Shown piece after piece: positions 21,773 through 25,026 of a stretch of 25,026 nucleotides of DNA. The position numbers and the translations under genes were made by a program. Source of the DNA: TMED14 sp041179465. Lineage in GTDB: Bacteria > Bacteroidota > Bacteroidia > Flavobacteriales > Schleiferiaceae. Numbering within the stretch: position 1 is the stretch's first letter; each line of letters starts with the position of its first letter. The stretch is taken from assembly GCA_041179465.1 (NCBI GenBank), contig JBEGTJ010000019.1, positions 1 through 25,026 of the forward strand. The letters are read 5' to 3'. The notes under the pieces were generated by a model, which searched no databases, was not told where the DNA came from, and saw only the letters and a program-made list of their open reading frames with translations.

Positions 21773-23799
21773 GCCTGGTTCCGCTTTTTGACCATGGTCA
21801 AAATGGTGGCCACGGCGACCACCTCGGTCGTTTCGTCGACCACCTCGACGTAGTACTTGACGATGCCCTTGGCAATGTCCTCGGGGCTGCGCTTCTCTTG
21901 GTCGATCTTTTCTTGAACCGTAAGCTTCACCTGAATCGTAGAACCCGGGTACACGGGTTTGGTGAAGCGGCAGGTGTCAATGCCGTAGTTCAGCAGCACC
22001 GGCCCCTTGGGCGGATCCACAAACAGTCCGGCCGCACGGCTCAGAATAAAGTACCCGTGGGCCACGCGGCCCGTAAAAATGGTGCCCTCGAGGCTGTCGG
22101 CGTCCATGTGGGCGTAGAACTTGTCGCCGCTGAGCTCCGCAAAGTCCTCGATGTCCTGCAGCGTGACGGTGTGGGTCGCGGTCGTGACGGTATCTCCGAC
22201 GCGCAGGTCCTCAAAATGCTGGCGAAACAGGTGCGGACTCGCCTCCGGACGGTCGGCGCCCGGGTAGTAGCGCTCGGCGACATGGCTAAGCACGTTGGGG
22301 TGTCCTTGAACGGCCACGCGCTGCAGGTAGTGCATCACGCCGCGGATTCCGCCCATCTCTTCGCCGTCGCCGGCGCGTCCGGGTCCGCCGTGGGTGAGCA
22401 AGGGCATCGGCGAGCCGTGTCCCGTGCTCTCTTTGGCGGAACTCGCGTCCAACACCAGCACCCGGCCGTGGCTGTAGCCGGCTTCCAGTACAAATTCTTT
22501 GGCCGCGTCGCGGTCGGCCGTCACGATCGACGAAACCAAGGATCCGCCGCCCATCGCCGCTATTTGGGCCGCCTCGGCCACGTCGCGGTAGGGCATCAAG
22601 GTCGCCACCGGACCAAAGGCCTCGATGCGGTGGGCTGCATTGGCCTCGAGCGGACGCGCGCAGCGCATCAGCACGGGGTGGTAGTAGGCTCCGTCTGCGC
22701 CCCCGTCTACCGCGCCGTGCACAACCTCGTTCTCGCCCGCAAGTACTTGGGCCGCTTCGCGCACGCGCTCGGCCTGCAGGGCCGTCGCCAAGGGGCCCAT
22801 GCGCACGCCCTCCTGGGCGGGATCGCCAACGCGCACGCCCGTGAGGCGCTGCACCACCGCGGTTTGCACGGCTTCGAGCTGGCCCTCCGGAACGAGGATT
22901 CGGCGCACCGCCGTACACTTCTGGCCGGCCTTGATCGTCATTTCTTTGGCGACTTCCTTGACAAAAAGATCAAACTCGGGGGTTCCGGCTACGGCGTCAG
23001 GGCCGAGCACCGTCGCATTCAACGAGTCCGCCTCGAGGTTAAACGGAACGCCCAAATCGGCAAACCGGCCTGTAGACTTTAGCCGGTAGCCCGTAGCATA
23101 GGAACCCGTAAACGTCACCACATCTTGGCGCTGAACCGGGTCGAGAATTCCGTGGCCCTTGCCCACCACGAGCTGCAGCGCGCCCTCGGGCAAAATTCCG
23201 CTCGCGATGATGTCGCGCACGACGCGCTCCGTCAAAAAACTCGTGAATTCCGACGGCTTGACCACCGCCGGAACGCCCGCCAAAAGGTTGACGGCGATCT
23301 TCTCGAGCATGCCCCACACCGGAAAGTTGAAGGCGTTGATGTGCACCGCCACCCCACGCCGCGGAAGCATCAGGTGCTGCCCACCAAAGGTTCCGCCCTT
23401 CGAAAGCTTGACCAAGCCGCCGTCGACGTGGTAGGGCAAATCCGGAAACTCGCGGCGCAGCGAAGCATACGTGAACAGGTTGCCAATGCCGCCCTCGAGG
23501 TCGATCCACGAATCCACGCGGGTGGCCCCGGTCGCATAGCTCACGGCATAATAATCCTCCTTGCGCGCCTGCAAGTTCATGGCGAGCGCCTTGAGCATGA
23601 GCCCGCGCTGCGGAAACGTCATGGACCTCAGCGCGGACCCGCCCACGCGGCGCCCGTAATCCAGCACCTCGGCGTAGTCCAGCCCCAAGCTCGACACGCT
23701 GCCCAGCTCTTCGCCCGTTACGGCGTGTCGCGCCACATATTCGGCGTCGTTGCCCGGCGTCCACTGGCCCAGCACGTAGTTTTCAAAGCGCTTCATCAT
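21769..23799 (-). CDS. paaZ: Oxepin-CoA hydrolase / semialdehyde dehydrogenase
   Basis: PaaZ hydrolyses the oxepin-CoA ring and oxidises the resulting aldehyde to 3-oxo-5,6-dehydrosuberyl-CoA. The N-terminal aldehyde dehydrogenase domain (about 1-515) has Glu256 in FNLEADSLN and Cys295 in AGQKCTAVRR, the same numbers as in the E. coli enzyme. The C-terminal MaoC-like hydratase domain (about 525-676) shows FAELSGDKFYAHMD with Asp559 and His564. The length of 676 residues is close to the 681 of E. coli. The ATG at 23799 is preferred to an adjacent in-frame TTG. It is the first gene of a five-gene run joined by ATGA overlaps. Both catalytic activities look intact, so the highly reactive aldehyde should be channelled. 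Confidence 0.96.
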   Translation of the reverse strand: MMKRFENYVLGQWTPGNDAEYVARHAVTGEELGSVSSLGLDYAEVLDYGRRVGGSALRSMTFPQRGLMLKALAMNLQARKEDYYAVSYATGATRVDSWIDLEGGIGNLFTYASLRREFPDLPYHVDGGLVKLSKGGTFGGQHLMLPRRGVAVHINAFNFPVWGMLEKIAVNLLAGVPAVVKPSEFTSFLTERVVRDIIASGILPEGALQLVVGKGHGILDPVQRQDVVTFTGSYATGYRLKSTGRFADLGVPFNLEADSLNATVLGPDAVAGTPEFDLFVKEVAKEMTIKAGQKCTAVRRILVPEGQLEAVQTAVVQRLTGVRVGDPAQEGVRMGPLATALQAERVREAAQVLAGENEVVHGAVDGGADGAYYHPVLMRCARPLEANAAHRIEAFGPVATLMPYRDVAEAAQIAAMGGGSLVSSIVTADRDAAKEFVLEAGYSHGRVLVLDASSAKESTGHGSPMPLLTHGGPGRAGDGEEMGGIRGVMHYLQRVAVQGHPNVLSHVAERYYPGADRPEASPHLFRQHFEDLRVGDTVTTATHTVTLQDIEDFAELSGDKFYAHMDADSLEGTIFTGRVAHGYFILSRAAGLFVDPPKGPVLLNYGIDTCRFTKPVYPGSTIQVKLTVQEKIDQEKRSPEDIAKGIVKYYVEVVDETTEVVAVATILTMVKKRNQA

Positions 23800-23827
23800 C
23801 AATCCTGCGGGAATGGGTTCCAGCGGT

Positions 23828-23835
23828 TAAAGATA
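23828..23835 (-). promoter_or_regulatory. Possible -7 element for the paaZ operon
   Basis: On the minus strand this reads TATCTTTA, matching the Bacteroidota TAnnTTTG consensus except for the last base. It lies 28 bases before the paaZ ATG, a sensible distance. I see no TTG at the expected -33 position; the terminator of the upstream gene occupies that space. Confidence 0.33.
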
Positions 23836-23840
23836 GGGTC

Positions 23841-23872
23841 AAAAAAAAAGGCCGCCCCTTGCGGAGCGGCCT
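23841..23872 (-). terminator. Intrinsic terminator of the T9SS cargo gene
   Basis: On the minus strand AGGCCGC (23872-23866) pairs with GCGGCCT (23855-23849) across a 10-base loop, and a run of T residues follows. It lies 21 bases after the stop of the gene at 23894 and just before the paaZ promoter region, so it insulates the paaZ operon from upstream transcription. Confidence 0.92.
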
Positions 23873-23893
23873 CTCATCCCTTGCGGGAGTCAA

Positions 23894-25026
23894 TTACTTC
23901 TGAACGCTGACGCGCAGAGTGCGGCTGCCTTCTTCTGAAGTCAGGCGGACCATGTACACGCCGTTGGCGAAGTTGCTCAGGTCAACCGAGAGCGACTCAG
24001 CGCCTTCGTTCCACTTGGCAACCGTCAGAACCTTGCCTTGCAGGTCGAGGATGCTCACCTCTACGTTCGTAGAAGCGTCCATGCGCACGAGCTGGAACTG
24101 GCCGCGGTTCGGGTTCGGGAACAAGCTTACGTTCTGCAGGGCTTCGTCGATGCTCGCCACACAGTCGGTACACTTACCGAAACATACCGGTGCCATGGTG
24201 CTGTCGTCGTAGGCGAACGTTGCACCGCGGTTGGTGGTACCTGTTACCGCACAAGCGCTCGGAACCGGTTCGTCCTGACCCCATGCGTTGCCGTTGATGA
24301 ACTTGTACTGGATGCTTGAGTTAGCCGGTACGTTAACCGTTACCTCGTAGATACCGTCGTTGTCGGCATCCGTCATCGGGGTAGTAGCGGGGTTCCAGCC
24401 TTGGAAGTCACCTGCAACGTGCACGCCGTTGGCGCTGATCGCGTTGTTGGCCTTCTCCCACGCCATGTTCACCTTCAGGGTCACGTCGACGTCACAAGCG
24501 GTACACTGCGACCAGCACACTACACCCAATACGGTGTCTTGAGCCGGAATCGTGAACACGCGGTTCGTGTAGGTCGCGTTACCGTTGGTACACGGTGCCG
24601 CCGGGTTGTTTTGCTCTTGAATAGCCCAGTTGTCCGCAGAGAACTTGTATTCTTGAGTCGTACCCACTGCGAGCGGAAGCTTCACCGTCCAGATGCCGTC
24701 GCCGTTGGCGTCCGTCATCGGGTTACAGTTACCGCACCAGTTGTTCCACAGACCGTTGACTTCAGGCGTCGTGAACGACTGCGACACTTGGTTCATGTCC
24801 ACCTGGAAGGTCACCGCTGCACAGTTGTAGCAGAGAGCGAAACATACCGTTTCTGCCGTATCAGCTACGTTGGCAATCGAGTCACCGCGGTTCCATGAGT
24901 TGTTGTAGCGGCATGAGAGCGGAACGTTTTCGTCGCTACCCCATGCGTTGCCGTTGATGAACTTGTACTCAATCTTCTCACCCACGAAGGTGTTGATCGT
25001 GTACTCGTAGATACCGTCGCCGTTGG
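23894..25026 (-). CDS. T9SS cargo with repeated carbohydrate-binding-like modules, 5' partial
   Basis: The frame stays open to the window edge, so the N-terminus is missing; a GTG at 24985 is internal (preceding codons continue the repeat pattern). Visible are beta-sandwich modules of two alternating kinds. One carries TPMTDADNDGIYEVTVN and KFINGNAWG, the other NPMTDANGDGIWTVKLP and KFSADNWAIQEQ. They resemble starch- or glycogen-binding-type modules, but I cannot name the family. Each module ends in a Cys-x3-Cys-x2-Cys linker. The C-terminus is a type A T9SS sorting domain with LFPNPNRGQFQLV and the ending VYMVRLTSEEGSRTLRVSVQK. The protein is exported by the type IX system, and a terminator follows. 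Confidence 0.88.
   Translation of the reverse strand, partial: NGDGIYEYTINTFVGEKIEYKFINGNAWGSDENVPLSCRYNNSWNRGDSIANVADTAETVCFALCYNCAAVTFQVDMNQVSQSFTTPEVNGLWNNWCGNCNPMTDANGDGIWTVKLPLAVGTTQEYKFSADNWAIQEQNNPAAPCTNGNATYTNRVFTIPAQDTVLGVVCWSQCTACDVDVTLKVNMAWEKANNAISANGVHVAGDFQGWNPATTPMTDADNDGIYEVTVNVPANSSIQYKFINGNAWGQDEPVPSACAVTGTTNRGATFAYDDSTMAPVCFGKCTDCVASIDEALQNVSLFPNPNRGQFQLVRMDASTNVEVSILDLQGKVLTVAKWNEGAESLSVDLSNFANGVYMVRLTSEEGSRTLRVSVQK
24278..24309 (-). repeat. 32-bp direct repeat, copy 1
   Basis: The 32 bases are identical to those at 24938-24969, exactly 660 bp apart. They encode the KFINGNAWG turn of the first module type. The near-perfect base identity in an otherwise diverged module pair suggests recent duplication or gene conversion. 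Confidence 0.9.
24938..24969 (-). repeat. 32-bp direct repeat, copy 2
   Basis: This is the partner of 24278-24309. The 660-bp spacing (220 codons) equals one full pair of alternating modules, which gives the super-repeat length of this partial gene. Confidence 0.9.

Noticed and set aside
24982..24985. GTG at 24985 as the true start of the last gene
   Set aside because: Upstream codons to the window edge stay open and continue the module pattern, so the gene is cut by the window.

Overview
The window looks like a GC-rich member of the Bacteroidota, most likely Flavobacteriales. The reasons are two proteins ending in type IX secretion (T9SS) C-terminal sorting domains, a DUF3078 outer-membrane-type protein, fused E1 alpha/beta 2-oxoacid dehydrogenase architecture, the Bacteroidota form of bifunctional phosphoglucose/phosphomannose isomerase, and the lack of clear Shine-Dalgarno sequences. 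Coding density is very high. No stretch over 300 bases lacks a gene, and I saw no tRNA, rRNA, CRISPR array or transposase.

Layout. (1) 1-176 is a 22-unit, 8-bp satellite. (2) 193-1566 (+) encodes both subunits of a 3-oxoacid CoA-transferase. (3) 1594-5952 (-) is a housekeeping run: phosphoglucose/phosphomannose isomerase, lipB, a membrane-anchored beta-lactamase-fold protein and a double-ATPase ABC protein whose second domain is cut short. (4) 5996-6457 (+) is an ElaA-type acetyltransferase. (5) 6506-15826 is the core phenylacetyl-CoA (paa) catabolic locus. paaE is on the minus strand, divergent from paaABCD. A terminator follows paaD. A second plus-strand unit then begins with a membrane protein carrying a C-terminal helix-turn-helix-like domain and continues paaG-paaH-unknown-paaI-paaJ. 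(6) 15993-17738 (+) is an AT-richer gene for a secreted seven-bladed propeller. (7) 17756-23799 (-) is a second paa operon: paaZ, a small monooxygenase-like protein, an enoyl-CoA hydratase relative, a DUF3078 protein and a fused 2-oxoacid dehydrogenase E1. All four of its junctions are ATGA overlaps. (8) 23894-25026 (-) is the 3' part of another T9SS cargo gene, followed by a strong terminator.

How the genes fit together. PaaABC(D)E epoxidises phenylacetyl-CoA, PaaG isomerises the epoxide to the oxepin, and PaaZ opens the ring and oxidises the aldehyde. PaaJ, PaaH and hydratases of the PaaF type carry out the beta-oxidation steps to acetyl-CoA and succinyl-CoA, with PaaI as rescue thioesterase. 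The window has no phenylacetate-CoA ligase (paaK) and no recognised paa repressor. Two candidates might fill these gaps: the E1 enzyme at the end of the paaZ operon, which could supply aryl-acetyl-CoA from a 2-oxoacid, and the membrane/HTH protein that leads the paaG operon. Both roles are inference.

The least explained sequence is the satellite, the CTAG-rich elements that supply the stop codons of three genes (one of them truncated), the repeat cluster around the GTG start of the membrane/HTH gene, the small helical protein between paaH and paaI, and the exactly periodic propeller.
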